Below, in pieces: positions 55,801-64,000 of a stretch of DNA of 64,000 nucleotides. Each line of letters opens with the position of its first letter. Position 1 is the stretch's first letter. The translations under genes were made by a program, and so were the position numbers. The stretch lies in the NCBI GenBank assembly GCA_016235045.1, contig JACRME010000021.1, positions 1-64,000 of the forward strand. The letters are read 5' to 3'. Origin of the DNA: Nitrosomonadales bacterium (lineage in GTDB: Bacteria > Pseudomonadota > Gammaproteobacteria > Burkholderiales > Gallionellaceae). Below the pieces are notes generated by a model. It was given only the letters and a program-made list of their open reading frames with translations, ran no database searches and was not told the DNA's origin.

Positions 55801-56357
55801 TCGCCCAGACGCAGTTCGGTCTCGCGGCGGCGGTCGCGGTATTTGGAGACGCCCGCCGCTTCTTCCAGGAACACCCTCAGCTCTTCCGGCTTGGCCTCGA
55901 TGATCCGCGAGATCATGCCCTGCTCGATGATGGCGTAGGCACGCGCACCGACGCCGGTACCGAGGAAGATGTCGGTGATGTCCTTGCGGCGTACGTTCTG
56001 GTTGTTGATGTAGTAACTGGAATCGCCGTCGCGCTGCAGCACGCGCTTGATGGATATCTCGGCGTAGGTCGCCCACTGCCCGCCGACCTTGCCCAGCGAG
56101 TTGTCGAACACCAGTTCGACGCTGGCGCGGGCCACCGGCTTGCGCGTGCCGGCGCCGTTGAAGATCACGTCCTGCATGGATTCGCCGCGCAAAGCGGAGG
56201 CGCGCGACTCGCCCAGCACCCAGCGCAAGGCGTCGATGACGTTGGACTTGCCGCAACCGTTGGGGCCGACGATGCCCACCAGCTGCCCGGGCAGCGAGAT
56301 ATGGGTGGGATCAACGAAGGACTTGAAACCGGCTAACTTTATATGGGCGAGACGCAA
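52824..56357 (-). CDS. smc: Chromosome segregation protein SMC
   Basis: This 1177-residue ATPase condenses and organises the chromosome. Walker A is GPNGCGKSN at the N-terminus, the hinge lies around residues 520-640 between two long coiled coils, and the C-terminal head has LLSGGEKALTA and Walker B CVLDEVDAPLDD. Length and order are normal. It is divergent from queF with 61 bases between starts. ScpA/ScpB genes are not in the window. Confidence 0.97.
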   Translation of the reverse strand: MRLAHIKLAGFKSFVDPTHISLPGQLVGIVGPNGCGKSNVIDALRWVLGESRASALRGESMQDVIFNGAGTRKPVARASVELVFDNSLGKVGGQWATYAEISIKRVLQRDGDSSYYINNQNVRRKDITDIFLGTGVGARAYAIIEQGMISRIIEAKPEELRVFLEEAAGVSKYRDRRRETELRLGDTRDNLLRVSDILQELDKQLVHLGGQAEVAKTYRELEARRETTQKLLWLVNKQEAEARRVRLAQQVEKTKNDLEAEIAKLREVEAKLETARSEHFGQSDALHAKQGELYASNAEVLRLEQQIAFITEQRNRLSQQIQNGERQIAQQQTQLQGLRTLRTHWQQQQEDAAVRVATCENRSEIEAQSLPQVEEAARVAQERLNAMQREQMLIQQQLQIFETQRGHVQGNVQQLDSRRSRLMLERDNLPQVDIELLQQNQQQLAEMQVEYEMQQQQLAELQERLPLADAERRQQRDAVQELGRQLAQTEARLNALQQLQAQLDNDKNLKAWLTQHQLDNAPRLWQSIRIEQGWEDALEAVLRERINALALPRLEDAANWGDAPPAKLAVYAADGTHSGKTATQSGLTPLVNYVRCQDAQAAPVVEDWLAGVYAVANLNEALSQRNNLPTGAWLVTAQGHLVGAHSVLFHAPDSQLHGVLARQREIEQLQQETQQRDAALEQGKQQSAAAEEAYHSVEGRIAPLRSSTSDLQQRQHGLQMQILKLTQANERTQERNVQIAQELEELAERVNNEQRQMQEIAEQMELQREKLSSQQAESDQARQQSGTQDNLLREQRDRAQKAQHELQEARFFAKTCAEKLADLEQNLRQQGETLTQLEEALAHSRNEQANLSEGDADQQLQGALQQRQVHEQALAEARNILENATLNLNRMEQERMVCEQKLHPLREKVSEITLKEQEARIQFEQWAEQLQGVDEEPLLPLIEGAKAGGLQNELTRLGNEITALGAVNLAALEELQSAQERKTYLDAQAKDLNEAIETLEDAIRRIDKESRDLLMATYEEVNRHLSELFPILFGGGDAKLVLTGDEILDSGVQVMAHPPGKKNASIHLLSGGEKALTAIALVFSLFQLNPAPFCVLDEVDAPLDDTNTERLCKLIQKMSDKTQFVYISHNKITMEMAQQLIGVTMQERGVSKVVSVDIEEAMKLSENSGGNATVVAA

Positions 56358-56376
56358 TTTGATATCAGGCTGACGA

Positions 56377-56382
56377 TATAAT
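56377..56382 (+). promoter_or_regulatory. Probable -10 element for queF
   Basis: TATAAT lies 36 bases before the queF ATG in the short divergent gap to smc. The -35 match is poor. Confidence 0.45.
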
Positions 56383-56418
56383 GCGCTGCATTCTAACTGA
56401 ACCCGGGCACCTCACCAA

Positions 56419-56838
56419 ATGACCACCCAAGCCACTAAGACTTTGGAAACTTTTCCCAATCCGCAGCCGAAACGCGATTATCACATCCACATGGAGATCC
56501 CCGAATTCACCTGTTTGTGCCCCAAGACCGGCCAGCCGGACTTCGCCACCTTGATCCTGGATTACATCGCCGACGAGCAGTGCGTGGAGTTGAAGAGCTT
56601 GAAGCTGTACATCTGGAGTTTTCGCAACGAGGGCCATTTCCACGAGGACGTGACCAACCGCGTGCTGGACGACCTGGTCGCCGCCACCCAGCCCCGTTTC
56701 ATGCGCCTGACCGCCAAATTCTATGTGCGCGGCGGCATCTTTACCAATGTGGTGGCCGAACACCGCAAACCCGGGTGGCAACCGGCGCCGCTGGTCGACC
56801 TGACGCAGTTCCAGACGCAGTCCAACATGCGCGGGTAG
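56419..56838 (+). CDS. queF: NADPH-dependent 7-cyano-7-deazaguanine reductase (short form)
   Basis: This 139-residue unimodular QueF reduces preQ0 to preQ1 for queuosine in tRNA. The nucleophile Cys34 and Asp41 lie in [11 protein letters not shown], and the substrate/NADPH motif [16 protein letters not shown] is intact. It stands alone; other queuosine genes are elsewhere. It converges on the HD-GYP gene, 8 bases away. Confidence 0.95.
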   Translation: MTTQATKTLETFPNPQPKRDYHIHMEIPEFTCLCPKTGQPDFATLILDYIADEQCVELKSLKLYIWSFRNEGHFHEDVTNRVLDDLVAATQPRFMRLTAKFYVRGGIFTNVVAEHRKPGWQPAPLVDLTQFQTQSNMRG

Positions 56839-56846
56839 TACCGAAG

Positions 56847-58082
56847 CTACGTTTGCATCGGACCCACCGCTGCATGCCAGCATTCCTGCAGGTTTGCTTC
56901 TACGGCTGCAACCACTTTCCCGTCCAATTTGCCTTCGTCCGCTTCCAGCTTGAGGAGCAGCATGATGACTTTCTGCTCCAGCGGCCCCCGGTAGGGGCGC
57001 GCTTGCGCCAGCGCCTGAAACACGTCGGATACCGCGACGATACGCGCCTCGAACGACAGTTCGGCGCCTTTCGTGTGGTTGGGGTATCCGGTGCCGTCCA
57101 TGCGCTCGTGATGCTGCAACGACCACAAACTGACTTGCTCCAGTCCGCGGATATTCTTCAGGATGCTGTAGGTGTCGAAACAGTGCTGGCGCATGATGAT
57201 GGTTTCAGTCTCGCTCAACTCGCCCGGTTTTTCCAGCAATTCGTCCGGCACCCGCAACTTGCCGATATCGTGCAGCAATCCGACCAGTTCGAGCATCTCG
57301 CAGGTCACTTCCGGCAACTGGAACAGGGTGCCGATATAGCGTGCCAGATTGGCGACGCCGTCGGAATGCTGCTTGGTATAGGGGCTCTTCGCATCGACGA
57401 TGCAGGAGAAGACATGCACTAGGCTGCGCAACTCGTGAAATTCCATGGTCTGATCCGGAAAATGCGACAACCAGGTCGCCAGATAGCCGCTGACGTTATC
57501 GCTTTCAAGGGTGAACCAGAATGCTTCCGAGCGCGACACTTCCATGAAGATATCGACCAACTCGGGACAAAACCAATCGCCGCGACGCTCGAATATCTTG
57601 CGCCTGATCTCCTCCTTGCCGAGCAGGATATCCTTCCCGCCCGCCATCCAGCCCAGCGACTGCACGTCCACGCGGTCTACCATATAGATGCAATTTGCCC
57701 GCAGCTTCACATCCAGCGGCAGATCCAGTTCCTTGAGCACAGACCAGTGCGTATGGTGATGCAATATCGTGTCCGCCAGGTGTTTCAGCAGCGGGCTGCC
57801 GGACAGCAGATCGGCTCCGAGCTTGCAGTGTTCCGATTCGTTTTCCCAGGCCATCTGCGCCAGCTTGGCATGCACCATCGTCTTGGACACGCCGCTGTCG
57901 TGCAGGATGGCCGCCTGGAATAACTCGTCCAGGCGCGTCCCGCCCCAGCCCAGGCGCTTGCCGCATTCGGTGGCCATATACGCCACGCGCTTGCCGTGAT
58001 GGATATGCGTGACGCCCACCAGGTCGAGGGCGTCGGACAGGGAATAGATGGCCTCATGCAGGTTGACGTTATAGGTGGACAT
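56847..58082 (-). CDS. HD-GYP domain protein (cyclic-di-GMP phosphodiesterase candidate)
   Basis: This 411-residue cytoplasmic protein has an N-terminal degenerate HD-type region (ILHDSGVSK near residue 60) and a C-terminal HD-GYP domain (LLHDIGKLRVP, HHERMDGTGYP, VAVSDVFQALAQARPYR). The metal ligands and GYP are intact, so it should hydrolyse cyclic-di-GMP. It is last of the FIST, GGDEF-EAL, HD-GYP series on the minus strand, 55 bases after the GGDEF-EAL gene. Confidence 0.92.
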   Translation of the reverse strand: MSTYNVNLHEAIYSLSDALDLVGVTHIHHGKRVAYMATECGKRLGWGGTRLDELFQAAILHDSGVSKTMVHAKLAQMAWENESEHCKLGADLLSGSPLLKHLADTILHHHTHWSVLKELDLPLDVKLRANCIYMVDRVDVQSLGWMAGGKDILLGKEEIRRKIFERRGDWFCPELVDIFMEVSRSEAFWFTLESDNVSGYLATWLSHFPDQTMEFHELRSLVHVFSCIVDAKSPYTKQHSDGVANLARYIGTLFQLPEVTCEMLELVGLLHDIGKLRVPDELLEKPGELSETETIIMRQHCFDTYSILKNIRGLEQVSLWSLQHHERMDGTGYPNHTKGAELSFEARIVAVSDVFQALAQARPYRGPLEQKVIMLLLKLEADEGKLDGKVVAAVEANLQECWHAAVGPMQT

Positions 58083-58137
58083 CGATTCGCCTCGTTCTTG
58101 CTTTTCTCAAGTTGTCGTATTCGCTCACGCCACACTA

Positions 58138-60342
58138 CTATACCAGCGACTGTACCGGAAGCTGCATCTTCAGCCGCTCCTCGAAATCCCTTGCCGGCAC
58201 CGGCTTGCCGAACAGATAGCCCTGGAATGCGTGGCAGCCGCGCAGGTCGAGAAACACCCGCTGCTCTTCGGTCTCCACGCCTTCCGCGATGACGTTCAGC
58301 CCCAGCACTTCGCTCATGGCAATGATGGTCTGCACGATGGCGGCATCGTTGGCATCTTTGACGATGTCGCGCACGAAGGACTGGTCGATCTTGATCTGAT
58401 CCAGCGGCAGGCGCTTCAGGTACTGCAGCGAGGAATAGCCGGTACCGAAGTCGTCCATCGAAAAGCTCACTCCCAGCAGTTTCAATTCGCGCATCTTGGC
58501 AATGGTATCCCCGACGTTTTCCAGCACGATGCTTTCCGTCAGTTCGAGCTTGAGCAATGCCGGTTTCGCCCCCGTTTCCAGCAGCGTGCGCTGCACTTGC
58601 GCGACGAAATCCGGGTTGCGGAACTGCTTGGCGCTCACGTTTACCGCCAGCGTCAGGTCGCGCGTCGTCGCGTCGCCCTGCCAGGACTTGAGCAGCGCGC
58701 ATGCGGTACGCAACACCCAGAGCCCGATGGGAACAATGAGGCCGGTTTCTTCCGCCAGCGGAACGAATTGCGCCGGCGATATCAGGCCGCGATCGGGATG
58801 CTGCCAGCGCAACAGCGCCTCCGCACCGAGCGGGCGGTACTGGCTGTCCACCTGTATCTGGAAATGCAGGCAGAGCTGTTCCCGCTCTAGCGCATGCCGC
58901 AACTCTTCTTCGAGATCGGCGCGCGCTTCGATGGCCGCCTGCATCAGCGGGTCGTAGAACCGGATGGTGTTGCGCCCGGCAGTCTTGGCCTGGTACATCG
59001 CGGTATCGGCGTGCTTCAGCACGTCGTCCAGGGTTTGCTGATGGCCCCGGAACAGGACGACCCCGATGCTCGGCGTGGTGTGGTGGGCATGATTGCCCAA
59101 TCGATATGGCTGGCTCAGGATATCCCGGATTTTTTCGGCCACCATGTCTGCCTGGGCGGCCGCCTCGTCCGATATCTGGCTCAACGAATCCAGCACCACC
59201 ACAAACTCGTCGCCGCCCAGGCGTGCCACGGTGTCGCCGTCGCGCACGCAGGTATTGAGCCGCCTCGCCACCTCGGCCAGCAACTGGTCGCCGATGTCGT
59301 GCCCCTTGGTGTCGTTAAGCGTTTTGAAGTTATCCAGATCGAGGAACAGCACGGCACCGTGCTGCCCGCTGCGCGCCCCGACCGAGAAAGCCTGCTGCAG
59401 GCGTTCCAGCAGCAAGCGCCGGTTCGGCAGCTCGGTCAGTTGATCGTAAAACGCCAATTGGTGAATCTGCGCTTCCGCTTCCTTGCGCTTGCTGATATCG
59501 GAAAACATGCCGACGTAGTAAATCAGCGTGCCGTTATTGTCCCGCACCGGGTTGATGTTCAGCCAGCTTGGGTACACCTCGCCGTTCTTGCGGCGATTCC
59601 ATATCTCCCCTTCCCAATGCCCGCTGTGTTCGATGTCGTCCCACATTTCCCGGTAATAGTCGTGGTCGTGCCGCCCCGAGGCCAGCAGGTGCGGATTCCT
59701 GCCGATCGCCTCATCCGGCAGATAGCCGGTGATGCGCGTGAAGGCCGGATTGACCTCGATGATCCGCTGGCCGGCATCGGTAATCATCACCCCCGAATAA
59801 CTGCTTTCGAATACCTTCTCCAGCAGATTGCGCTGGGTGACCAGGCCGCTGGTATAGGCGTCGTTATTGCCGCACAGCATGATGGCCCTGGCCAAATGCG
59901 CCAGCACCGGCTGCAACATCGTCGTCAGTGGCAGGTTCGTTTCCGGTATCTCGGCCGCGAGCAGCACGATCACGCCGCGATGGTCGATGGGCAAGCGCAG
60001 ATACGCCTTGTATTGCGTATGCGTACAACGCAGCGACGACAGCAGCGCTGCCTGATCCGTCTCCCGCACGGCCTCCCGGCAGATCAGTTCGCAGGGCAGA
60101 TAAATGGGCTTGCCCAGTTCCCCGGTCAGATCGAAGTCGCCGACCGCCGCATCGAGACGCACTTCGACCTGGCCTTCGTGGTTTTTGCAGGGCGGAATCT
60201 CCAGGCAGATGAACCCGGCCGAAAACGAAGTGTGGTAAAGCAGACGCTGCAGCGTGCGCGTCAGCAGCGGTTTGACGCTGATCTCGCTGCCGATCGTGGC
60301 AACAAGATCATATAGTACGGGCAGGATATCTTCCCGATCCAT
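58138..60342 (-). CDS. GAF-PAS-GGDEF-EAL cyclic-di-GMP protein
   Basis: This 734-residue cytoplasmic protein has a GAF-like N-terminal domain (about 1-175), PAS with PAC (about 185-310, FESSYSGVMITDAG), GGDEF (ARLGGDEFVVVLDS) and EAL (GAEALLRWQHPDRG, LTESIVLENV, DDFGTGYSSLQ). Both motifs are intact. I chose ATG at 60342, one base after the FIST gene stop. The tight spacing suggests that the FIST protein feeds a signal to it. Confidence 0.94.
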   Translation of the reverse strand: MDREDILPVLYDLVATIGSEISVKPLLTRTLQRLLYHTSFSAGFICLEIPPCKNHEGQVEVRLDAAVGDFDLTGELGKPIYLPCELICREAVRETDQAALLSSLRCTHTQYKAYLRLPIDHRGVIVLLAAEIPETNLPLTTMLQPVLAHLARAIMLCGNNDAYTSGLVTQRNLLEKVFESSYSGVMITDAGQRIIEVNPAFTRITGYLPDEAIGRNPHLLASGRHDHDYYREMWDDIEHSGHWEGEIWNRRKNGEVYPSWLNINPVRDNNGTLIYYVGMFSDISKRKEAEAQIHQLAFYDQLTELPNRRLLLERLQQAFSVGARSGQHGAVLFLDLDNFKTLNDTKGHDIGDQLLAEVARRLNTCVRDGDTVARLGGDEFVVVLDSLSQISDEAAAQADMVAEKIRDILSQPYRLGNHAHHTTPSIGVVLFRGHQQTLDDVLKHADTAMYQAKTAGRNTIRFYDPLMQAAIEARADLEEELRHALEREQLCLHFQIQVDSQYRPLGAEALLRWQHPDRGLISPAQFVPLAEETGLIVPIGLWVLRTACALLKSWQGDATTRDLTLAVNVSAKQFRNPDFVAQVQRTLLETGAKPALLKLELTESIVLENVGDTIAKMRELKLLGVSFSMDDFGTGYSSLQYLKRLPLDQIKIDQSFVRDIVKDANDAAIVQTIIAMSEVLGLNVIAEGVETEEQRVFLDLRGCHAFQGYLFGKPVPARDFEERLKMQLPVQSLV

Positions 60343-60343
60343 G

Positions 60344-61498
60344 TTACCAGCGCGCGGCGACCAGCGTGGCGTTGTGGAACAGCGGGTAGCCATGTACCGT
60401 CGAGCCGCCGATCTCTCCCAGCGAAAGCGCTCCCGCAATCTGGGAGGCGTGCGTCAATCCGGCGAACGCCTCCAGTTCGGTCGTTGCCATCGGAATTCCG
60501 AGATGCAGCCGCCGTCCGGCGCAATAGAACAGCAATATCTCCTTATTCGAAATATCCCCGTTGAGCGCGCTCAAGCCCTCGGTCAGGTTATGCAGCGTCT
60601 CGACGGTGCGCACGGTCGGCGCCTTGAGCAGGGTCAGCACCGAGTTGGACGGAACTTCGCCCACGCAGAACAACGAGCCGTCTTCGGCCAGCATGACCGG
60701 GATACGCACCAGCACGTGGTGATTGGCGCGCACGATGCCGAAGGGGAAATGCACGCCGAACTGGTAGAAATTTTCCGCCGTGACCTCCTCACCGTAATGT
60801 TCGCGTACTAGTTCCTGGTACACCTCGAAAGCGGGCCGCCAGTCGATTTGCGAGATGCAATTGCCCTTGGTCGAAGTCGCATAGGAGGTGTGGGGATTGG
60901 TATGGTAGCCATGCTCCAGGATCGCTCCCTTGTGTTCCCTCAACAACAGCAGCAACACGCCGTTTTGGGTTATGCGCTCCCCGTCGAACAGGCACGGCAT
61001 CGGTTGAAAAGTCTCGCTGCCCGCGTTGGCGCCGGCATAGTGGACGCGATTCGCCAAGTGCAGATAAAGGGTGTCCAGCATGGTGCCGATATTCGGCACC
61101 ATGGCATCGAACAGCAAAAACATGGTGATGTCGGGGATGTGATCGATCTGGGCGCGGACATCGGCGGCGATCTTTTCCACCGCGCGTTCGGCTTCTGCGG
61201 CTTCGGTCGGCAAGTTGTCATACAGGGCGAAATAGGGCATTTCACTGAAGCAAAACAACCAAACCCCGCCGGTCAGGAAATGGCCGTCCTGAACCAGCGC
61301 CGGGAAGATCGCGCCGGCCAGTTGAACCTTTTGCGCGGCACAGGCTGCCTGCAGCACGGCAACCTTGTCTTTTTCCGCTTCCGGCAAAAGCGCGAGCACG
61401 CCCAGCTTTGGGTATGACGCCTGCAATTCCGCCAGTTTCTGCCCCACCGCGCCCGCCTCGACCCGGGGCAGGTAATGCATCATGTTTGCCTTGCTCAT
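60344..61498 (-). CDS. FIST-domain sensory protein
   Basis: This 384-residue cytoplasmic protein has FIST N (about 25-225) and FIST C (about 230-365) domains (FLLFDAMVPNIG, HYAGANAGSETF; VRIPVMLAEDGSLFCVGEVP, LFYCAGRRLHLG). FIST domains are thought to bind small ligands, perhaps amino acids, and often sit beside signalling genes. The second of two adjacent ATG codons is preferred because GGGAGG is 5 bases before it. It leads directly into the GGDEF-EAL gene. Confidence 0.9.
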   Translation of the reverse strand: MSKANMMHYLPRVEAGAVGQKLAELQASYPKLGVLALLPEAEKDKVAVLQAACAAQKVQLAGAIFPALVQDGHFLTGGVWLFCFSEMPYFALYDNLPTEAAEAERAVEKIAADVRAQIDHIPDITMFLLFDAMVPNIGTMLDTLYLHLANRVHYAGANAGSETFQPMPCLFDGERITQNGVLLLLLREHKGAILEHGYHTNPHTSYATSTKGNCISQIDWRPAFEVYQELVREHYGEEVTAENFYQFGVHFPFGIVRANHHVLVRIPVMLAEDGSLFCVGEVPSNSVLTLLKAPTVRTVETLHNLTEGLSALNGDISNKEILLFYCAGRRLHLGIPMATTELEAFAGLTHASQIAGALSLGEIGGSTVHGYPLFHNATLVAARW

Positions 61499-61563
61499 CA
61501 TAGCCTCCCGACCAAATTCACGACTGCGTATCGATACAGGTAGCGGCACATATCGCCGACTCT

Positions 61564-62352
61564 TTAGTTTGCTTTGTCAAACAGCCATGCGTCCATTGCC
61601 AGGGTGCCGAAAGTCACCACCCGATTCAGATGATGCGCGTCTTCCAGCCCGGATGCCGCCCCCAGCGCCACGAACAACGGCAACAAATGCTCGTCGGTCG
61701 GGTGGTTCTGCACGGCATGCGGCGCAAGCGCGCGGTAATCGCACAGCGCATCGAGGTCGCCCTCCTTGATCCTGGCGGCGATCCAGTCGCGGAATTCCGT
61801 TACCCAGGGCGGAACCGCTTCGCCCGGCGGATGACGGAAGACTGCGCGCAGGTTATGCGTGATCGCGCCGCTGCCGACGATCAGCACGCCCTGCTCGCGC
61901 AACGGCCGCAGTGCGCGCCCCAGCGCGAGGTGCCAGGCCGGGTCGCGGTCGGGCTGGAGCGAAAGCTGCGCCACCGGAATGTCCGCCTGCGGAAACATGA
62001 GGCTCAGCGGAACCCAGGCGCCGTGATCCAGACCATGCCGGTCGTCCAGTTGCACCGGAATGTTGGCCTGCTGCAACAGGCGCGCAGCCGTTTCCGCCAA
62101 TTGCGGCGCGCCGGGTGCGGGATATTGCAAACGGTACAGTTCTTCGGGAAAGCCGCTGAAATCGTGGATGGTTTCCGGCTGCACGGCACGGCTGAGGGTG
62201 GGGACATGCGATTCCCAATGCGCTGAAACTGCCAGGATCGCAGCAGGTCTGGGCAACTGCGCGCCAAGTTGCTTCCAGGCAGCACCCGTCTCGCCCGGCT
62301 CAAGCGGCAAGGTAGGGGCACCATGCGAAAGGAACAGGACAGGCATCATCAT
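61564..62352 (-). CDS. LigB/DODA-type extradiol dioxygenase-like protein
   Basis: This 262-residue protein matches the YgiD/4,5-DOPA dioxygenase group. The metal-site histidines appear in FLSHGAP (His10), SAHWESH, GLDHGAW and GSGAITHN. It opens catechol-like rings in known members; E. coli YgiD acts on DOPA. The neighbours do not reveal a pathway. It starts divergent from the aldo/keto reductase, 59 bases away, and ends 65 bases before FIST. Confidence 0.9.
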   Translation of the reverse strand: MMMPVLFLSHGAPTLPLEPGETGAAWKQLGAQLPRPAAILAVSAHWESHVPTLSRAVQPETIHDFSGFPEELYRLQYPAPGAPQLAETAARLLQQANIPVQLDDRHGLDHGAWVPLSLMFPQADIPVAQLSLQPDRDPAWHLALGRALRPLREQGVLIVGSGAITHNLRAVFRHPPGEAVPPWVTEFRDWIAARIKEGDLDALCDYRALAPHAVQNHPTDEHLLPLFVALGAASGLEDAHHLNRVVTFGTLAMDAWLFDKAN

Positions 62353-62411
62353 GTGCAGATGCTAGCACGATGAAAGGATAAAATATGCCCACCTAATACC
62401 TTGGGATCGAC

Positions 62412-63446
62412 ATGGAATACAGACAACTGGGCAGCAGCGACCTAAAAGTATCGGCGCTCGCGCTCGGTACCATGACCTTCGGCGAACAGACCGGCGAAGC
62501 GGACGCGCATGCGCAACTGGACTATGCCGTCGCACAAGGCGTGAACTTCATCGACACCGCCGAGATGTACCCGGTCGCCCCGCGCGCCGAGACCGTGCAT
62601 CTCACCGAAAACTACATCGGCGCCTGGCTCAAGCGGCAGCCGCGCGACAAGCTCATCGTCGCCACCAAGATCGCCGGACCCGCGCGCGGCTTTAGCTGGA
62701 TACGCGGCACACCGCGCATCAACCGCGAACACCTCACCGCCGCCATCGACGGCAGCCTGCGCCGCCTGCAGACCGACTACGTGGATTTGTACCAGATCCA
62801 CTGGCCCGATCGTTACGTGCCGATGTTCGGCTCCACCAGCTACGACGTCACACAGGAACGCGAAGCCACCCCCATCGCCGAACAACTGCAAGCCTTGGCG
62901 GAACTGGTCAAGGCCGGCAAGGTGCGCCACGTTGGCTTGAGCAACGAAACGCCGTGGGGCGTTGCGGAATTCGTGCGTTGCGCCGAACAGTTGGGACTGC
63001 CGAAAATCGTCAGCGTGCAAAATGCCTACCACCTGATGAACCGCACCTTCGAAAGCGGTCTCGCCGAAATGTGCCGCCACGCCGATGTCGGCCTGCTCGG
63101 CTACAGCCCGCTGGCCTTCGGCTGGCTCACCGGGAAATACATCGCCGACCCGCAGGCGCACGGACGCATCACGCTCTTCCCCAACTTCGGCCAGCGCTAC
63201 GCCAAGGTCAACGTCCCGCCCGCCGTCGGGGAATACATGCGCATCGCCCAAGAGGCCGGGCTCTCCCCGGCAACGCTGGCACTCGCGTTTGCCAGAACGC
63301 GCTGGTTCACCGCCAGCGTCATTCTGGGCGCCAGCTCGCTGGATCAACTGAAGGAGAATCTGGCCAGCGCGGAAGTCACGTTATCGAAAGAGGTGCTGGG
63401 GAAAATCGAAGCCGTGCACAGGCTGTATCCGAATCCGGCGCCGTAG
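62412..63446 (+). CDS. Aldo/keto reductase, Tas-like
   Basis: This 344-residue NADPH-dependent oxidoreductase has the AKR tetrad: Asp and Tyr in FIDTAEMYPV, Lys in IVATKIAG and His in YQIHWPD. The TIM-barrel ends with the cofactor segment VILGASSLDQLKENL. It is closest to Tas-type proteins; the natural substrate is unknown. It is divergent from the dioxygenase gene. Confidence 0.93.
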   Translation: MEYRQLGSSDLKVSALALGTMTFGEQTGEADAHAQLDYAVAQGVNFIDTAEMYPVAPRAETVHLTENYIGAWLKRQPRDKLIVATKIAGPARGFSWIRGTPRINREHLTAAIDGSLRRLQTDYVDLYQIHWPDRYVPMFGSTSYDVTQEREATPIAEQLQALAELVKAGKVRHVGLSNETPWGVAEFVRCAEQLGLPKIVSVQNAYHLMNRTFESGLAEMCRHADVGLLGYSPLAFGWLTGKYIADPQAHGRITLFPNFGQRYAKVNVPPAVGEYMRIAQEAGLSPATLALAFARTRWFTASVILGASSLDQLKENLASAEVTLSKEVLGKIEAVHRLYPNPAP

Positions 63447-63596
63447 GGCACGGTACCCGGAGAAACTTTGAGGAAAAGCGGAATTCCCCGGGACGCCGCA
63501 ATTGTAAAAGACACTCCGGAAACATGCCTTTTCCCGGGTTGTGTTGGTGCGCTCTATCCTCTATCCTCCCGACTGTTCGCTCAATCAATAAACACA

Positions 63597-64000
63597 ATGT
63601 CCATCAGCATCAAAACCCCGCAGGAAATCGAAAAAATGCGCGTCGCCGGTCGTTTGGCGGGCGAAGTGCTGGATTACATCGCGCCTTTCGTGCAGGTCGG
63701 CGTCACGACCGACGAACTGGACCAACGCTGCCACGACTATATGGTCGACGTGCAGGGTTGCATTCCGGCGCCGCTCAATTACGCGCCGAACGGGCACACG
63801 CCGTATCCGAAATCGATCTGCACCTCGATCAACCATCAAGTGTGTCACGGGGTGCCGAGCGACAAGAAACTGAAGAACGGCGACATCGTGAACCTGGATA
63901 TCACCACGATCAAAGACGGCTGGCACGGCGACACCAGCCGCATGTATTGTGTCGGCGAACCGTCCATTCAGGCCCGACGCCTGTGCGAGGCGACCTACGA
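63597..64000 (+). CDS. map: Type I methionine aminopeptidase (N-terminal part, cut by window edge)
   Basis: The first 134 residues are present, starting MSISIKTPQEIEKMRVAGRL. The enzyme removes the initiator Met from new proteins. TSINHQVCHGVPS and the first two metal Asp residues (NLDITTIKDGWHGDTS) are visible. The 150 bases upstream hold no gene and no clear terminator. In many proteobacteria map precedes glnD or rpsB; this lies outside the window. Confidence 0.95.
   Translation, partial: MSISIKTPQEIEKMRVAGRLAGEVLDYIAPFVQVGVTTDELDQRCHDYMVDVQGCIPAPLNYAPNGHTPYPKSICTSINHQVCHGVPSDKKLKNGDIVNLDITTIKDGWHGDTSRMYCVGEPSIQARRLCEATY

Overview
The window is a 64 kb stretch of a betaproteobacterial chromosome (high GC, dense short operons). 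Gene content and order suggest the Nitrosomonadales, possibly a Gallionellaceae- or Sideroxydans-like bacterium. Supporting signs are the rimP-nusA-infB-rbfA-truB-rpsO-pnp block, a TolC/MacA/MacB-type operon beside uvrC-pgsA, several large GGDEF/EAL proteins and an AcoR-type activator. The assignment below class is inference. No rRNA, CRISPR array, prophage or insertion sequence was seen, and no gap between genes exceeds 300 bases.

Layout. 0-4.3 kb: molybdopterin genes moaA-moeB-moaC (moaC cut by the window edge), divergent from an AcoR-like activator. 4.3-12.6 kb: tRNA-Arg and tRNA-Ser, lysC, recJ, an MgtC/DUF4010 membrane protein, prfB with its programmed frameshift, lysS, and a Crp/Fnr regulator facing a Crp-type palindrome before a small membrane protein. 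12.6-18 kb: a sensing unit (TonB receptor, periplasmic binding protein, hybrid histidine kinase) directly behind tRNA-Pro/Arg/His. 18-25.7 kb: pgsA, uvrC, a family-5 uracil-DNA glycosylase and a tripartite efflux operon. 25.9-34.3 kb: the translation/RNA block, in which infB as given lacks about 42 codons and is frameshifted.

34.5-39.8 kb holds mtnA, apt, a class II aldolase and mtnP on one strand. Together these match the salvage route for 5'-methylthioadenosine/5'-deoxyadenosine known as the DHAP shunt. The series is split between apt and mtnA by a small island: an AbiEii-type nucleotidyltransferase toxin, an XRE antitoxin with a perfect 26-bp palindrome in front, a duplicated 3' end of apt, and a HEPN-like ORF. 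Palindromic GC-rich repeats are dense here and one sits in frame inside mtnA.

39.9-64 kb: a copper-type P-ATPase and SlyB-like lipoprotein, an 851-residue protein built of 14-residue helical repeats with a C-terminal membrane anchor, a MASE1-PAS-GGDEF-EAL protein, guaA, guaB, smc, queF, a c-di-GMP group (FIST, GAF-PAS-GGDEF-EAL, HD-GYP), an extradiol dioxygenase-like protein, an aldo/keto reductase and the start of map. The most noteworthy items are the 14-residue-repeat protein, the DHAP-shunt cluster with its toxin-antitoxin island, the in-frame repeat in mtnA, the transporter-less TonB/binding protein/kinase unit, and the broken infB.
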